In this document: positions 27,292 through 35,741 of the stretch, piece by piece
How the letters are laid out: each line of letters begins with the position of its first letter
How positions within the stretch are numbered: position 1 is the first letter of the stretch
Origin: SIG440 sp045587485
Lineage (GTDB): Bacteria; Bacillota; Clostridia; Monoglobales; Monoglobaceae
DNA length: 64,000 nucleotides
Direction of reading: 5' to 3'
Assembly: GCA_045587485.1 (NCBI GenBank)
Contig: JAZNCI010000018.1
Span: forward strand, 62,001 to 126,000
Program-made: the position numbers and the translations under genes
Notes under the pieces: generated by a model
The model's database searches: none
Seen by the model: only the letters and a program-made list of their open reading frames with translations
Told to the model about the DNA's origin: nothing

Positions 27292-27528
27292 TTATTCAGC
27301 ATCTTCTGTCGGAATTTCTTCCTGAGTTACATCAGCGGCCTTTACAGCCTCGATTTTGCCCTCATAAATTTCGTTTACAGCAACTGTTACATCCTTGGAT
27401 GTTTCAACCTCTGTAAGTCTGGGTGCGCCGTCAACCAACTGTCTTGTTCTTTTAGCTGTTTCAATTACCAGTGCATATCTGCTGCCTGTTTTTTTAACAA
27501 GCTCTGTTATAGGGGGATAAATCATCAT
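27292..27528 (-). CDS. rpoZ: RNA polymerase omega subunit
   Basis: 78 aa beginning MMIYPPITELVKKTGSRY, with the conserved helix SRYALVIETAKRTRQL that clamps the beta' subunit. It starts 1 nt after the gmk stop with GGAG 10 nt upstream; the in-frame ATG at 27549 would overlap gmk without a ribosome-binding site. Omega stabilises RNA polymerase assembly. Confidence 0.9.
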   Translation of the reverse strand: MMIYPPITELVKKTGSRYALVIETAKRTRQLVDGAPRLTEVETSKDVTVAVNEIYEGKIEAVKAADVTQEEIPTEDAE

Positions 27529-27529
27529 T

Positions 27530-28099
27530 TTACATCTTCTCCTTTTCATTTTTCATAATATTTTCTATATCGCAAATTGCAGTTTCCAGAACATCGTTGA
27601 TAACTATGTAATCATATTTATCCTTTTGCTTTAGCTCTGTCTTTGCGGCCTTAAGACGTTTTTCAATTTGTTGCTCGGTTTCTGTGCCTCTGTCACGAAG
27701 CCTTTCACACAAGACCTCTTCTGAAAGCGGCTCAACAAAAATCGAAACTGCGTCGGGTCGTTTTTCCATAACCTTCAACGCACCCTGAACCTCAATTTCA
27801 AGGATGACATCCTTGCCCAAATTCAACTTTTCGTCAACCGGGTCAGCAGGTGTACCGTAATAATTATCATTATATACAGCCCACTCAAGGAATTTATCTG
27901 CATCAATCATTGATTTGAACTCATCCTTTGTTTTAAAAAAGTAGGTTACACCGTCCTTATCAATTGTCCTTGGAGCACGGGTTGTCGCCGAAACAGATAC
28001 CGATATATCTTTGTTCCTTTCAACAAGCTGCTGACAAATTGTGCCCTTGCCCACGCCCGAAGGACCCGAGATAACATAAAGAATACCTTTATTCTTCAA
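27530..28099 (-). CDS. gmk: Guanylate kinase
   Basis: About 189 aa: P-loop SGPSGVGKGT, GMP-binding region SVSATTRAPR and the FLEWAVYNDNYYGTP lid segment. It makes GDP from GMP. It overlaps remA, and only TTG starts are available (28099 or 28105); 28099 has GGAGAGG at better spacing. Part of the yicC-remA-gmk-rpoZ series. Confidence 0.95.
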   Translation of the reverse strand: MKNKGILYVISGPSGVGKGTICQQLVERNKDISVSVSATTRAPRTIDKDGVTYFFKTKDEFKSMIDADKFLEWAVYNDNYYGTPADPVDEKLNLGKDVILEIEVQGALKVMEKRPDAVSIFVEPLSEEVLCERLRDRGTETEQQIEKRLKAAKTELKQKDKYDYIVINDVLETAICDIENIMKNEKEKM

Positions 28100-28373
28100 C
28101 CTCAACCTCTCCTTCGTCCTTTGTGTCGGTCAAATCTTCCTTAACAGCTGCACGAGCTGCAATTGTTTCGGTCTGTATTGCAGACAAAATAATATGGTCA
28201 CTGTCTGTAATGATTACGGCACGGGTGCGACGTCCGCATGACGCATCAATCAGCAGACCTTTGTCACGGGCGTCCTGAACAATACGCTTGATAGGTGCAG
28301 ATTCGGGACTGACAATCGCTACAACTCTATCGCCTGAAACAATATTACCAAATCCTATGTTTATAAGTTTCAT
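28089..28373 (-). CDS. remA: RemA family DNA-binding protein (DUF370)
   Basis: 94 aa with the typical MKLINIGFGNIVSGDRVVAI start and an Arg-rich CGRRTRAVII segment. In B. subtilis RemA is a ring-forming, nucleosome-like DNA-binding protein needed for matrix and osmoprotection genes. The last ~20 residues here are an acidic tail (DTKDEGEVEVEE), which partly encodes the gmk start region. Confidence 0.92.
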   Translation of the reverse strand: MKLINIGFGNIVSGDRVVAIVSPESAPIKRIVQDARDKGLLIDASCGRRTRAVIITDSDHIILSAIQTETIAARAAVKEDLTDTKDEGEVEVEE

Positions 28374-28388
28374 AAAAACCTTGCCTCT

Positions 28389-29264
28389 CTATTCTATGTT
28401 CTGAATTTGCTCTCTTATCTTTTCGATTTCGGATTTCATATCAACAATAATTTTTGAAATCTCTACATCGTTTGCCTTTGAGCCCATTGTGTTGGTTTCA
28501 CGATTCATTTCCTGAATAATAAAATCAAGTTTTTTGCCGATTGGCTGGTCTGTCATTATTGCCTTGCGGAACTCCTTAATATGACTTGCAAGTCTCACAG
28601 TTTCTTCTCCGATATCAGTACGCTCTGCGTAGATTGCAGCCTCGGCAATTATTCGTGTTTCTTCAACATTTACATCAGCTAAAATTTCGTTCATCTTTTT
28701 CTCGAGGCGTGCACGATATTCTGCAACAATCTCCGGATAACGCTTTTCAACCAAGTGAAGATTTGCTTCAAGATTATCAAGATGCTCACATATATCAAAT
28801 TCCATATTTTTACCTTCGCAAATTCTGGTATTTACAAAATCCTCGGCAGCCTCTTTGAAAACATCAGTAATAATTGATGTGATATATTCTTCATCAGCCT
28901 CATCTGTTTCAATCTTGAATATATCGTGATATTGAGCAATGGTTGAAATTTTAACATCGTCTTCAATCCCAAGCTCTGTAGCAGACCTCAAAGCGCTTAT
29001 ATAGCTTGCAGCAATCTCACGGTCAAGAGTTATGCTCTTGTCGCTGCCTTCAGTGCGTTCAACCGAAACAAAAACCTCCACCTTGCCGCGTGAAATGTAC
29101 TTTGCGGCAGTCTGGCGAATTTTATCCTCCACAAAATAATAGTATTTTGGAACCCTTACCGCAAGGTCAAGATATCTGTGGTTAACCGACTTAAGATTAA
29201 CCTTAATATTAAATTTGTCAACAACCTTTTCGGCTCTGCCAAAACCTGTCATACTTTTGAGCAT
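28389..29264 (-). CDS. yicC: YicC family endoribonuclease-like protein
   Basis: 291 aa starting MLKSMTGFGRAE, with SVNHRYLDLAVR and the C-terminal block DFIIQEMNRETNTMGSKAND that defines the family. E. coli YicC acts in RNA turnover as an endoribonuclease. First gene of the long leftward cluster; ATG 29264 has AGGAGG 9 nt upstream. Confidence 0.93.
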   Translation of the reverse strand: MLKSMTGFGRAEKVVDKFNIKVNLKSVNHRYLDLAVRVPKYYYFVEDKIRQTAAKYISRGKVEVFVSVERTEGSDKSITLDREIAASYISALRSATELGIEDDVKISTIAQYHDIFKIETDEADEEYITSIITDVFKEAAEDFVNTRICEGKNMEFDICEHLDNLEANLHLVEKRYPEIVAEYRARLEKKMNEILADVNVEETRIIAEAAIYAERTDIGEETVRLASHIKEFRKAIMTDQPIGKKLDFIIQEMNRETNTMGSKANDVEISKIIVDMKSEIEKIREQIQNIE

Positions 29265-29315
29265 AATACTCTACCTCCTATGCTCTGGGTTTCATTTACA
29301 CACACTCCGAGCTAT

Positions 29316-29353
29316 AATATATCAAGTATATCACATATTTCCAAAAAAATCAA
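29316..29353 (-). promoter_or_regulatory. Two overlapping promoters for the yicC cluster
   Basis: On the minus strand, TTGGAA (29339-29344)-N17-TATATT (29316-29321) and TTGATT (29348-29353)-N17-TATACT (29325-29330), offset by 9 bp. Both have ideal spacing, and either could drive yicC to thiN. Confidence 0.75.
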
Positions 29354-29360
29354 ATAATAT

Positions 29361-29389
29361 TTGAAAAATTTTCGCTTTTGGTGTATACT
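29361..29389 (+). promoter_or_regulatory. rqcH promoter
   Basis: TTGAAA (29361-29366), 17-bp spacer, TATACT (29384-29389). Transcription would start near 29396, about 210 nt before the rqcH start codon, leaving a long structured leader. Confidence 0.85.
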
Positions 29390-29395
29390 GATAAA

Positions 29396-29607
29396 AAGAT
29401 TTAAAAAATATTGTAATAACATAGAGGATAATAACGTAAAAATCACGTTATGCCTCTGGCAGAATTTATTGCACCGCCGAACTTTCGTGCTGGAAAGGCC
29501 CGAAACGTCGATGTGCATAATTTCCACTACACGCCTTATCTGCCCACAATGAGACGAAGGTGTATTTATAATTACTACTTGTGGGCAGAAAGGCTATGGA
29601 AATTACT
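29396..29607 (+). ncRNA. Structured 5' leader of rqcH, unidentified
   Basis: This ~200-nt stretch has no ORF. Visible hairpins: AGAGG...ATAACGT/ACGTTAT...CCTCT (29423-29457) and an 11-bp stem TCTGCCCACAA/TTGTGGGCAGA (29539-29549 with 29579-29589) just before the start codon. GGCAGA at 29458-29463 is also complementary to TCTGCC at 29539-29544, so the second stem has a competitor. The stem's 3' arm runs into the AGAAAGG ribosome-binding area. I do not recognise a known riboswitch class. Confidence 0.5.
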
Positions 29608-31365
29608 ATGGCATTTGACGGATTTGTTACCCATCGCATTGTTGAAGAATTAAAAAATATACTGCTGCTCGGCAAAATTGACAAGATTTATCAGCCCGAA
29701 AAGGATGAACTTACCATATCCGTTCGCACCCCCGACGGAACATTTCGTCTGTTGCTTTCAGCTGCAACCTCGAACCCAAGGCTGCATCTTTCCAAAGCAT
29801 CGCGTCAAAATCCCATTAATGCACCGCTTTTTTGTATGATACTGCGCAAGCATCTGTCAGGCGGAAAGATTGTTGATATTAACCAGCAAGGCTTTGACCG
29901 AATTGTCAGGTTTGATATTGAATGCTACACCGAAATGGGCGACCTGACTCAAAAAAGTCTGATTATTGAAATCATGGGCAGACACAGCAATATTATTCTT
30001 ATACAAAACGATAACAAAATTATTGACAGCATCAAGCATATTGATTTTACCACAAGCGGTGTACGACAGGTTCTGCCCGGGCTTTATTATGAATTGCCGC
30101 CTGCTCAGGACAAGTGCAATCCTGAAGAGATTTCTGTCGATGGTTTATGCGACAAAATGAGCAGTCTTACAAATGATATTCCTTTGGATAAATTTCTTGT
30201 TGGGGAATTTATCGGTATGAGCCCTTTGCTTGCAAGAGAAATAGTGTATCGGTATTCAGGCGACACCAAAACCGCATCAAGTGATGCTGACCCAAAAGAA
30301 TTTGCACATCATACCGCAGACTTTATCGCATCTGTTATATCAGGCAAAGAAAACCCTTGTGTAATCAAGGACGAAACCGAAAAACCCCTTGCCTTTTCGT
30401 GTGTAGAGCTTACTCAATATAAGGGTGCAGGTAAAATCATCCCCTGTGAATTTTTGAGCTATGCTGTTGAAGAATTTTTCTCATCCCGTGATATGCACGA
30501 CCGACTGGCACAAAAATCCGCAGGAACAATAAAAACAATCACCAACAATATTGACCGTTGCGAAAAGAAAATTGCAATCCATCGTGATATTTTAGAAAAA
30601 TCAAAAAACCGCGAGAAATATAAAATCTATGGTGATTTGCTGACTGCAAATCTTTATAGTATTGAACAGGGAATGTCGTCTGTAACAGTTCAGAACTACT
30701 ACACAGAAAGCTGCGACGATATAGCTATTTCTCTGAAACCCGAGCTCTCACCCTCAAGAAATGCACAGCGATATTATAAGCTCTATACCAAAGCCAAAAC
30801 TGCCGAAGAACACTCCACTGAACAGTTAAAGAGTGCCGAAGAAGAGCTCAGATATCTTGAAACCGTTCTTGATGCAGTTACCCGTGCCACAAGCTATGCC
30901 GATATCAACGAAATACGTGACGAACTTGCGGAGCAAGGCTATATTTCATCAGGAAACACCAAAAAGAAAAAATCTCAACAAAAGTCCAAGCCTTTGGAAT
31001 TTGTTTCATCAGATGGATATACCATTTTAGTTGGCAGAAACAACAAACAAAATGACGAACTGACAATCAAAACAGCTTACTCCACCGATATGTGGCTGCA
31101 CACCAAGGTTATCCCCGGCTCTCATGTAATAATCCGCACAAACGGCACAGGCGAGGTGCCAGATAATACATTGGTTGAGGCCGCCACAATTGCAGCATAT
31201 TACAGCAAGGCTCAAAAATCCAAAGGTGTTGGTGTTGATTATACGCTTATAAAGAACATCCGCAAGCCAAACGGCTCCAAGCCCGGCTTTGTAATTTATG
31301 AAACAAACTACACAGTATATGTTGACCCTGACGAACAGCTCGTAAACCGGTTAAAAAAAGAGTAA
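29608..31365 (+). CDS. rqcH: RqcH (NFACT family) ribosome-quality-control factor
   Basis: About 585 aa with NFACT-N (starting MAFDGFVTHRIVEELKN), helix-hairpin-helix and coiled-coil middle (about 260-430), and NFACT-R domain with TDMWLHTKVIPGSHVII. RqcH binds stalled 50S-peptidyl-tRNA and recruits tRNA-Ala to add alanine tails. ATG 29608 fits homologues; ATG 29596 is an alternative. In B. subtilis yloA (rqcH) is also beside yicC. A lysine-rich insert lies near residue 455. Confidence 0.93.
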   Translation: MAFDGFVTHRIVEELKNILLLGKIDKIYQPEKDELTISVRTPDGTFRLLLSAATSNPRLHLSKASRQNPINAPLFCMILRKHLSGGKIVDINQQGFDRIVRFDIECYTEMGDLTQKSLIIEIMGRHSNIILIQNDNKIIDSIKHIDFTTSGVRQVLPGLYYELPPAQDKCNPEEISVDGLCDKMSSLTNDIPLDKFLVGEFIGMSPLLAREIVYRYSGDTKTASSDADPKEFAHHTADFIASVISGKENPCVIKDETEKPLAFSCVELTQYKGAGKIIPCEFLSYAVEEFFSSRDMHDRLAQKSAGTIKTITNNIDRCEKKIAIHRDILEKSKNREKYKIYGDLLTANLYSIEQGMSSVTVQNYYTESCDDIAISLKPELSPSRNAQRYYKLYTKAKTAEEHSTEQLKSAEEELRYLETVLDAVTRATSYADINEIRDELAEQGYISSGNTKKKKSQQKSKPLEFVSSDGYTILVGRNNKQNDELTIKTAYSTDMWLHTKVIPGSHVIIRTNGTGEVPDNTLVEAATIAAYYSKAQKSKGVGVDYTLIKNIRKPNGSKPGFVIYETNYTVYVDPDEQLVNRLKKE

Positions 31366-31371
31366 AAAGTA

Positions 31372-31411
31372 AACGGTGGAGTGCATATCATATTGCACTC
31401 CACCGTTTTTT
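31372..31411. terminator. Bidirectional terminator between rqcH and the PIG-L gene
   Basis: Perfect 13-bp stem AACGGTGGAGTGC / GCACTCCACCGTT with a 10-nt loop and six T on the plus strand. The minus strand is also T-rich after the stem, so it can end both convergent transcripts. Confidence 0.93.
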
Positions 31412-31445
31412 GCACAAATTGTCACTGCCTATATACGACCATTCT

Positions 31446-32162
31446 TCATGGTAATAATTTAGATGGTGTCATCCGATAAGCATCATTGCAGCGAACAAAT
31501 GCCTCTGCATATTTCACACCGCACTGCATACCGCGGTATTGAGCGGTAATAACCATATCTTCCAGAAAGGTATCATCAGGTGAGAAGCCAGCATAGTTAT
31601 CTGCCATCCATTGTTTTTGGCTCTCGTGGCAGAGAACCATTTGCTTTTTAGTTTCAAAATGGTCGGTAATATCCACATAATCTGTGGGAATAAAGCCCAA
31701 CCCCTTTTCTGTCTCAAAATAATAAATCACAGGCATTTTTTCAAAAGGCGGTTCTTCCGTTTTAATCTTCGCTATGGGAAGCATAACCTCGATATCGTTA
31801 ATAATTTTACTGGTCAACTCGTGGTCAGGGTTATAGTCGTGTGGATTATGAGTAAAGATAACATCCGGTCGACAATGACGCACCATATTAATAAAATTAA
31901 TGCGAACATTCACATCCTCATAAAACAGTTCATCATCATAATCAAGACAAATATATTCTGCCCCAACCAAAGATGCCGCTTTGGTCGCTTCTTTTTTGCG
32001 AATTGCTGCAATCTCATCTTTTGAAAGTGTGGCTGACCCGATGTTGCCGTTTGTTGCTGTACAGCAGAAAATTTTATGTCCCTGAGAAGCATATTTTGCC
32101 AAAGTTCCGCCACAATAAATTTCAATATCATCAGGGTGTGCCCCAACTGCTAAAATATTCAT
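31446..32162 (-). CDS. PIG-L family deacetylase
   Basis: 238 aa with the LmbE/PIG-L zinc motif GAHPDDIEIYCGG (H9, D11, D12) and FTHNPHDYNPDHEL further on. Family members remove N-acetyl groups from GlcNAc-linked small molecules, glycans or antibiotics. It follows the 577-aa gene by 15 nt on one transcript. The substrate cannot be told from sequence; BshB-type bacillithiol enzymes are related, but no bshA or bshC is nearby. Confidence 0.88.
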   Translation of the reverse strand: MNILAVGAHPDDIEIYCGGTLAKYASQGHKIFCCTATNGNIGSATLSKDEIAAIRKKEATKAASLVGAEYICLDYDDELFYEDVNVRINFINMVRHCRPDVIFTHNPHDYNPDHELTSKIINDIEVMLPIAKIKTEEPPFEKMPVIYYFETEKGLGFIPTDYVDITDHFETKKQMVLCHESQKQWMADNYAGFSPDDTFLEDMVITAQYRGMQCGVKYAEAFVRCNDAYRMTPSKLLP

Positions 32163-32177
32163 ATTTTTCTCCTCTAT

Positions 32178-33911
32178 TTAAAATTCTAAGATAGCAAAAC
32201 CGGTAGCCGGAATGGTTGCACAATAGGTTGTGTCATTAATCCTTTCAAGCTGACAGGAACCCTGCATTTCTTTTATCACGTTTACATTCACAGTTTCTTT
32301 AAAAGTAATGGTTACTTTTTTATCTGACGCTTTGTCAATGGTGTCGCCATGCTCTAAGCTGCGTTCGTTACCCTCGTTATTAAAGATAGAAACAAACCGC
32401 TTACCCTTATCGTTTTTAGACACAACCCAGCAAAGGCTGTCAACATAACAAGGCATAATTTCTTTAATCAGTGAAGAAACCTCCGCCCCCAGCCTATCCA
32501 AGTCAGAACTTTCTATAATTTTAAGACCGCTGCCGGCTTTTGCTTTTGCAAAATCACCATCTTTTGTCGCATCAATTAAATAGTCGTACTGTTTTAAAAT
32601 AGCATCTGCTTCGTCTTCATAGATAATATCAAACACATTACCAAAGGCAGCATTGGTGATAACGTGACCCTCGTTGCCAGAGATACCTGCTTCATCACGG
32701 GTATAAAACAGTTTTAAAACGTCTTCAACGTGGCCAAAATAAGCCTTTTCATCAGCAGATAATGGGCTGTTCATATACTGTTCTCTATGTACACCAAGCT
32801 TATATTCTTCAAACACCTGAGGAATTTCAATACAACTGTATTTCTTTGGAAGCACAATAGCAAAAGGAGCAATGGCTTTCATATTTCCTAATTCCATTGT
32901 TGTATCAATAAAGTCTTTTTTAACTTTGCCATAAGCAGAAAGGGCATATTCCTCAAAGTCTAAATAACAACACTTAAGTCCCCATTCTTCTGAAAGATAA
33001 TCGGCACCGCTCATATATGCAAAATAGAAAATACGTTTTTGTAAAAGTCTTGAACTGCCACCATTTTCACCGTGGGTTGTAAAGTCATCGCCGAACAAGT
33101 CCTGAGTCAGATACCAGTCATTGATGGGACTGGGATTCAAGCACGGCATGGTATAACCAATTCCCGGCACCTCACGCCAAGTTTCATAATAGGCACCCCA
33201 GGTCATTCCTTTTTTAGCGGCAGCACCACGAGCTGTTGCCAGTGAAATACCCATCAAAGGAATCTGATCGCCCACCTCAGGCATAAAGGTTTTCATTCCA
33301 AGGTCTGCCTGCAGCTTGGTCGCCAGATAATAACTGTCACAAGGAATAATAGCATTATTTGTAAGTCTCAGATTTTTCTGGAACAGTTCAATCATTTCCT
33401 GAACATATTCCTGCCAGGTTTCGGCATATGTCATTTTGGCATATTCCTCCGGCGTTCCCTGACTTAAACTGGGAAGTGGCGTACCATCCGGAAGTTTAGC
33501 CTTTTTGCTCATCAATTTTTCGCGAATAACTTTTGCATCATAAGGACCATTATGGCCGAAGATACGAAGTAGGCGCTTCCATTCTGCCTGACGGCGGTTT
33601 GAGCCGCTTTCATGAAGCTGAAAGCCCAAAAACCAATCACCCAATATATTGCGATATTCGTCAATTAATGCAAAATCAAAATCATATTTGTGATATGTTG
33701 TGCCACCAGCAATTCTGTCAACATAAAAAGGCATACCAGTTTCTTTAATTAAATCATAAAACTTTCCACCTTTTTTTGCTGCCACGTTAAATTTTACATT
33801 ATCAGGAATGGGAAAATCGTGCTGAATTTTAAAGCCGCTGTTTTTGTTGAGTAAATTATTTTTATAAAGTCCTTCATTTGCTCGTTCATCATATACATGA
33901 AAAAATTTCAT
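32178..33911 (-). CDS. Uncharacterised 577-aa protein, probably a glycoside-hydrolase-like barrel
   Basis: No signal peptide, so cytosolic. Sequence features are those of a (beta/alpha)8 hydrolase: aromatic- and acid-rich strands such as FYVDRIAGGTTYHKYDFDFALI (cited in part), GFQLHESGSNRRQAEW, SGADYLSEEWGLKCC and TRDEAGISGNEGHV, then a C-terminal beta-rich domain of about 80 aa (from about 495) as in many retaining glycosidases. I do not recognise the family. Expressed with a PIG-L deacetylase and opposite an acyltransferase with a matching promoter, so it likely acts on an N-acylated sugar conjugate. ATG 33911 has AGGAGG 7 nt upstream. Confidence 0.55.
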   Translation of the reverse strand: MKFFHVYDERANEGLYKNNLLNKNSGFKIQHDFPIPDNVKFNVAAKKGGKFYDLIKETGMPFYVDRIAGGTTYHKYDFDFALIDEYRNILGDWFLGFQLHESGSNRRQAEWKRLLRIFGHNGPYDAKVIREKLMSKKAKLPDGTPLPSLSQGTPEEYAKMTYAETWQEYVQEMIELFQKNLRLTNNAIIPCDSYYLATKLQADLGMKTFMPEVGDQIPLMGISLATARGAAAKKGMTWGAYYETWREVPGIGYTMPCLNPSPINDWYLTQDLFGDDFTTHGENGGSSRLLQKRIFYFAYMSGADYLSEEWGLKCCYLDFEEYALSAYGKVKKDFIDTTMELGNMKAIAPFAIVLPKKYSCIEIPQVFEEYKLGVHREQYMNSPLSADEKAYFGHVEDVLKLFYTRDEAGISGNEGHVITNAAFGNVFDIIYEDEADAILKQYDYLIDATKDGDFAKAKAGSGLKIIESSDLDRLGAEVSSLIKEIMPCYVDSLCWVVSKNDKGKRFVSIFNNEGNERSLEHGDTIDKASDKKVTITFKETVNVNVIKEMQGSCQLERINDTTYCATIPATGFAILEF

Positions 33912-33965
33912 TCCTTTACCTCCTCTAATTATTTGATATAATATTTTGAACTCTTTTTATGGTAT

Positions 33966-33994
33966 ATTATAATACTAAAATTCAAAATAGTCAA
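33966..33994 (-). promoter_or_regulatory. Promoter of the 577-aa gene and PIG-L deacetylase
   Basis: Minus strand TTGACT (33989-33994), 17-bp spacer, TATAAT (33966-33971). Spacer and flanks are nearly identical to the divergent promoter at 34112-34140 (27 of 32 positions). Confidence 0.9.
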
Positions 33995-34111
33995 CCTTTA
34001 TTAGGGCTTTAAATAGCCAAAATTATATATTTCTTATCCAAAAACAACATCTTTGTTTCTCTGCCTTGCTATTTAATATTAAATATTTTATAAATTTATC
34101 TAAAATAAGAA

Positions 34112-34140
34112 TTGACCATTTAAAATTTTAGTACTATAAT
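34112..34140 (+). promoter_or_regulatory. Promoter of the acyltransferase gene
   Basis: TTGACC (34112-34117), 17-bp spacer, TATAAT (34135-34140). It shares the spacer core AATTTTAGTA(C/T)TATAATAT with the opposing promoter, implying a common regulator binding inside the promoter or a recent duplication. Confidence 0.9.
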
Positions 34141-34177
34141 ATGTCGTAACTAGAAAATCAAAAGGATGGTGACAGTG

Positions 34178-35398
34178 ATGTATGATGTTCGCAAAGCTTT
34201 GAACATAAAAATTGAATCCCCTTATTGGGACGATGCCTATAAACTTGCGTTGAATGAACCCCAAATCCCCTCTTGGCTGACTGAGGAGTATGCCAGAATA
34301 CTTCACAAAGAGTGTGGCGTGCTTACTAACACTCTTGACAACGTTTTAAAAGCAATTCCATACATTCAACAGGTTCCGGATTTATGCCTGCTTGCTAAAA
34401 CTCTTTATCATATTCTTGCAACGCAAAAAAATTTCAGTAATGCCTTTACGGAATTTGAGTTACCAACAGCTCCTGAAACGGTTGAAAACCCAATTGGCTA
34501 TGATTGTGTTGCCTTTTTCCCGATTATGGCTCACATTCGCCCCAGCTGGGAGATTCTTGAAAAACGAGGTATAGAAAAAGACATTTTAACCTCCAGTTTT
34601 TTCTGGGCAGACCGCTTTTTTCAGGTTTCTAGTGAAACCGCCGGAAGGCCTTTCTTTGGAACAGATAAATTTAAGCTTTACGATCTTGCAATTTATCTGG
34701 AGCATTTAATGATTGGTCGACTCCGTTTTGAAATTCATAAAAACTCAAACCGCCCTGCAAAAATTTTTGAAAATAAACAGGGTGAGCTTTGTATTTTGAT
34801 GGATAATACTCTGCTCCATAAAACAGGCCATATTTTAGGTTCTTTTGGATGCACCGATGAAGCGGGTGCTTTTGAAGCAGATTTTATAGAAACAGACGAA
34901 TATTACGAAGGCTATGCGGTTGATAAAACAACAAAACTTGCACAAAATTTCAGAACAAGGCTCTCAAAAAAAGAATGGAAGCCGGTTTTTACACCCGGCG
35001 ACAACGCCATCAAGGTACATATCCCCAATGGTGGCAAACTGGACAAGGAAAGCTGTGAAAGTGCATACCAAAAAGCACGGGATATTTTTACAAACTGCTT
35101 CCCTGAGACTCATTTCAAGGGCTTTCTCATTGGGTGCTGGATGCTTTCACCGGAATTAAAAGACATTCTTTCACCCCAGTCAAACATCATTGAATTTCAA
35201 AATAAATACGAAATTTTCCCCTTAAAAAACAATGCTGCCGATGCATTTATGTATGTGTTTGGCATCAAAGGTACACCAATTGACCAAATCGACTTTGCTA
35301 ATCTACCGGAAGCCAACAGCTTGATGCGCGGTCTTAAGGCAAAAGCATTAGAGGGTAAATTTATCCATCAATTTAATGGATTTATCCCCTGGAAGTAA
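34178..35398 (+). CDS. GNAT-like acyltransferase with an N-acyltransferase N-terminal domain
   Basis: About 406 aa. It resembles the two-domain clostridial acyltransferase family (NAT_N followed by GNAT_C): an N-terminal helical half with YDCVAFFPIMAHIRPSWEIL, and a C-terminal GNAT-like half with LIGRLRFEIHKN-type sequence (MIGRLRFEIH), KVHIPNGGKLDKESC and FKGFLIGCWMLSPELKDIL. Substrates of these enzymes are, to my knowledge, undefined. Start: ATG 34178 or GTG 34175 lie 8-11 nt after AAAAGGA; ATG 34166 overlaps that site. Its promoter matches that of the divergent PIG-L/barrel pair. Confidence 0.75.
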   Translation: MYDVRKALNIKIESPYWDDAYKLALNEPQIPSWLTEEYARILHKECGVLTNTLDNVLKAIPYIQQVPDLCLLAKTLYHILATQKNFSNAFTEFELPTAPETVENPIGYDCVAFFPIMAHIRPSWEILEKRGIEKDILTSSFFWADRFFQVSSETAGRPFFGTDKFKLYDLAIYLEHLMIGRLRFEIHKNSNRPAKIFENKQGELCILMDNTLLHKTGHILGSFGCTDEAGAFEADFIETDEYYEGYAVDKTTKLAQNFRTRLSKKEWKPVFTPGDNAIKVHIPNGGKLDKESCESAYQKARDIFTNCFPETHFKGFLIGCWMLSPELKDILSPQSNIIEFQNKYEIFPLKNNAADAFMYVFGIKGTPIDQIDFANLPEANSLMRGLKAKALEGKFIHQFNGFIPWK

Positions 35399-35409
35399 AA
35401 CAGCATAAT

Positions 35410-35442
35410 AATAAATATCCACCCCGCGGGTGGATATTTATT
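35410..35442 (+). terminator. Acyltransferase terminator 1
   Basis: Perfect 15-bp stem AATAAATATCCACCC / GGGTGGATATTTATT with a 3-nt CGC loop, 12 nt after the stop. The T-rich part is inside the 3' arm. Confidence 0.75.
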
Positions 35443-35461
35443 CGTCGGTTAACCTTTATTG

Positions 35462-35488
35462 AACCACGCAAATATTGCGTGGTTTTCA
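35462..35488 (+). terminator. Acyltransferase terminator 2
   Basis: 10-bp stem AACCACGCAA / TTGCGTGGTT with an ATA loop, followed by TTCATT on the plus strand. A second hairpin 20 nt after the first. Confidence 0.65.
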
Positions 35489-35490
35489 TT

Positions 35491-35619
35491 ATAGAACAAA
35501 GTGTCTTCGCCGCTTGCCGCAGACGGCGGTCGAAGTAATATCGCTTTGTTTGCCCAAGTGCATTTCGGCATAGACGAAAATTTTGCACGGGCAATTTAAT
35601 TTTGTTTTTATATAATAGG
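35491..35619. repeat. Dispersed structured repeat, copy A
   Basis: About 129 bp, from ATAGAACAAAG to TATAATAGG, matching copy B at 49564-49693 in order and structure. It contains two successive hairpins: AACAAAG...CTTTGTT enclosing CTTCG/CGAAG and CCG/CGG, then TTGCC-(3)-GTGC...GCAC-G-GGCAA enclosing TTTCG/CGAAA. A T-rich TTTTGTTTTTATATAATAGG end follows. It carries no ORF. Likely a non-autonomous mobile element or a conserved RNA structure. Confidence 0.8.
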
Positions 35620-35647
35620 AAATTACGTAATTTATTATTATATAAAA

Positions 35648-35672
35648 AAGCCCTCACGTAACGGGAGGGCTT
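35648..35672 (-). terminator. Terminator of the EF-G-like gene
   Basis: AAGCCCTC / GAGGGCTT stem followed by TTTT on the minus strand, about 70 nt after the stop at 35742. Another hairpin, GACAGCC / GGCTGTC (35709-35733), lies directly after the stop. The rest of 35620-35741 shows no gene. Confidence 0.8.
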
Positions 35673-35741
35673 AGACCACTTACAAAGTAGAAAGTCAGCC
35701 AGTGGCCTGACAGCCTTCATAACGAGGGCTGTCTTAAAATT

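Larger units (their letters stand above)
33912..34177. other. Divergent regulatory region of the deacetylase/barrel/acyltransferase module
   Basis: 266 bp, strongly AT-rich, holding two promoters pointing apart. The spacer between them (33995-34111) has no ORF and only weak AT-rich hairpins. No regulator gene is next to it. Confidence 0.7.

Noticed and set aside
35382..35720. 112-codon minus-strand frame across the intergenic repeat
   Set aside because: It spans terminators and the structured repeat; no RBS and no resemblance to a protein family.
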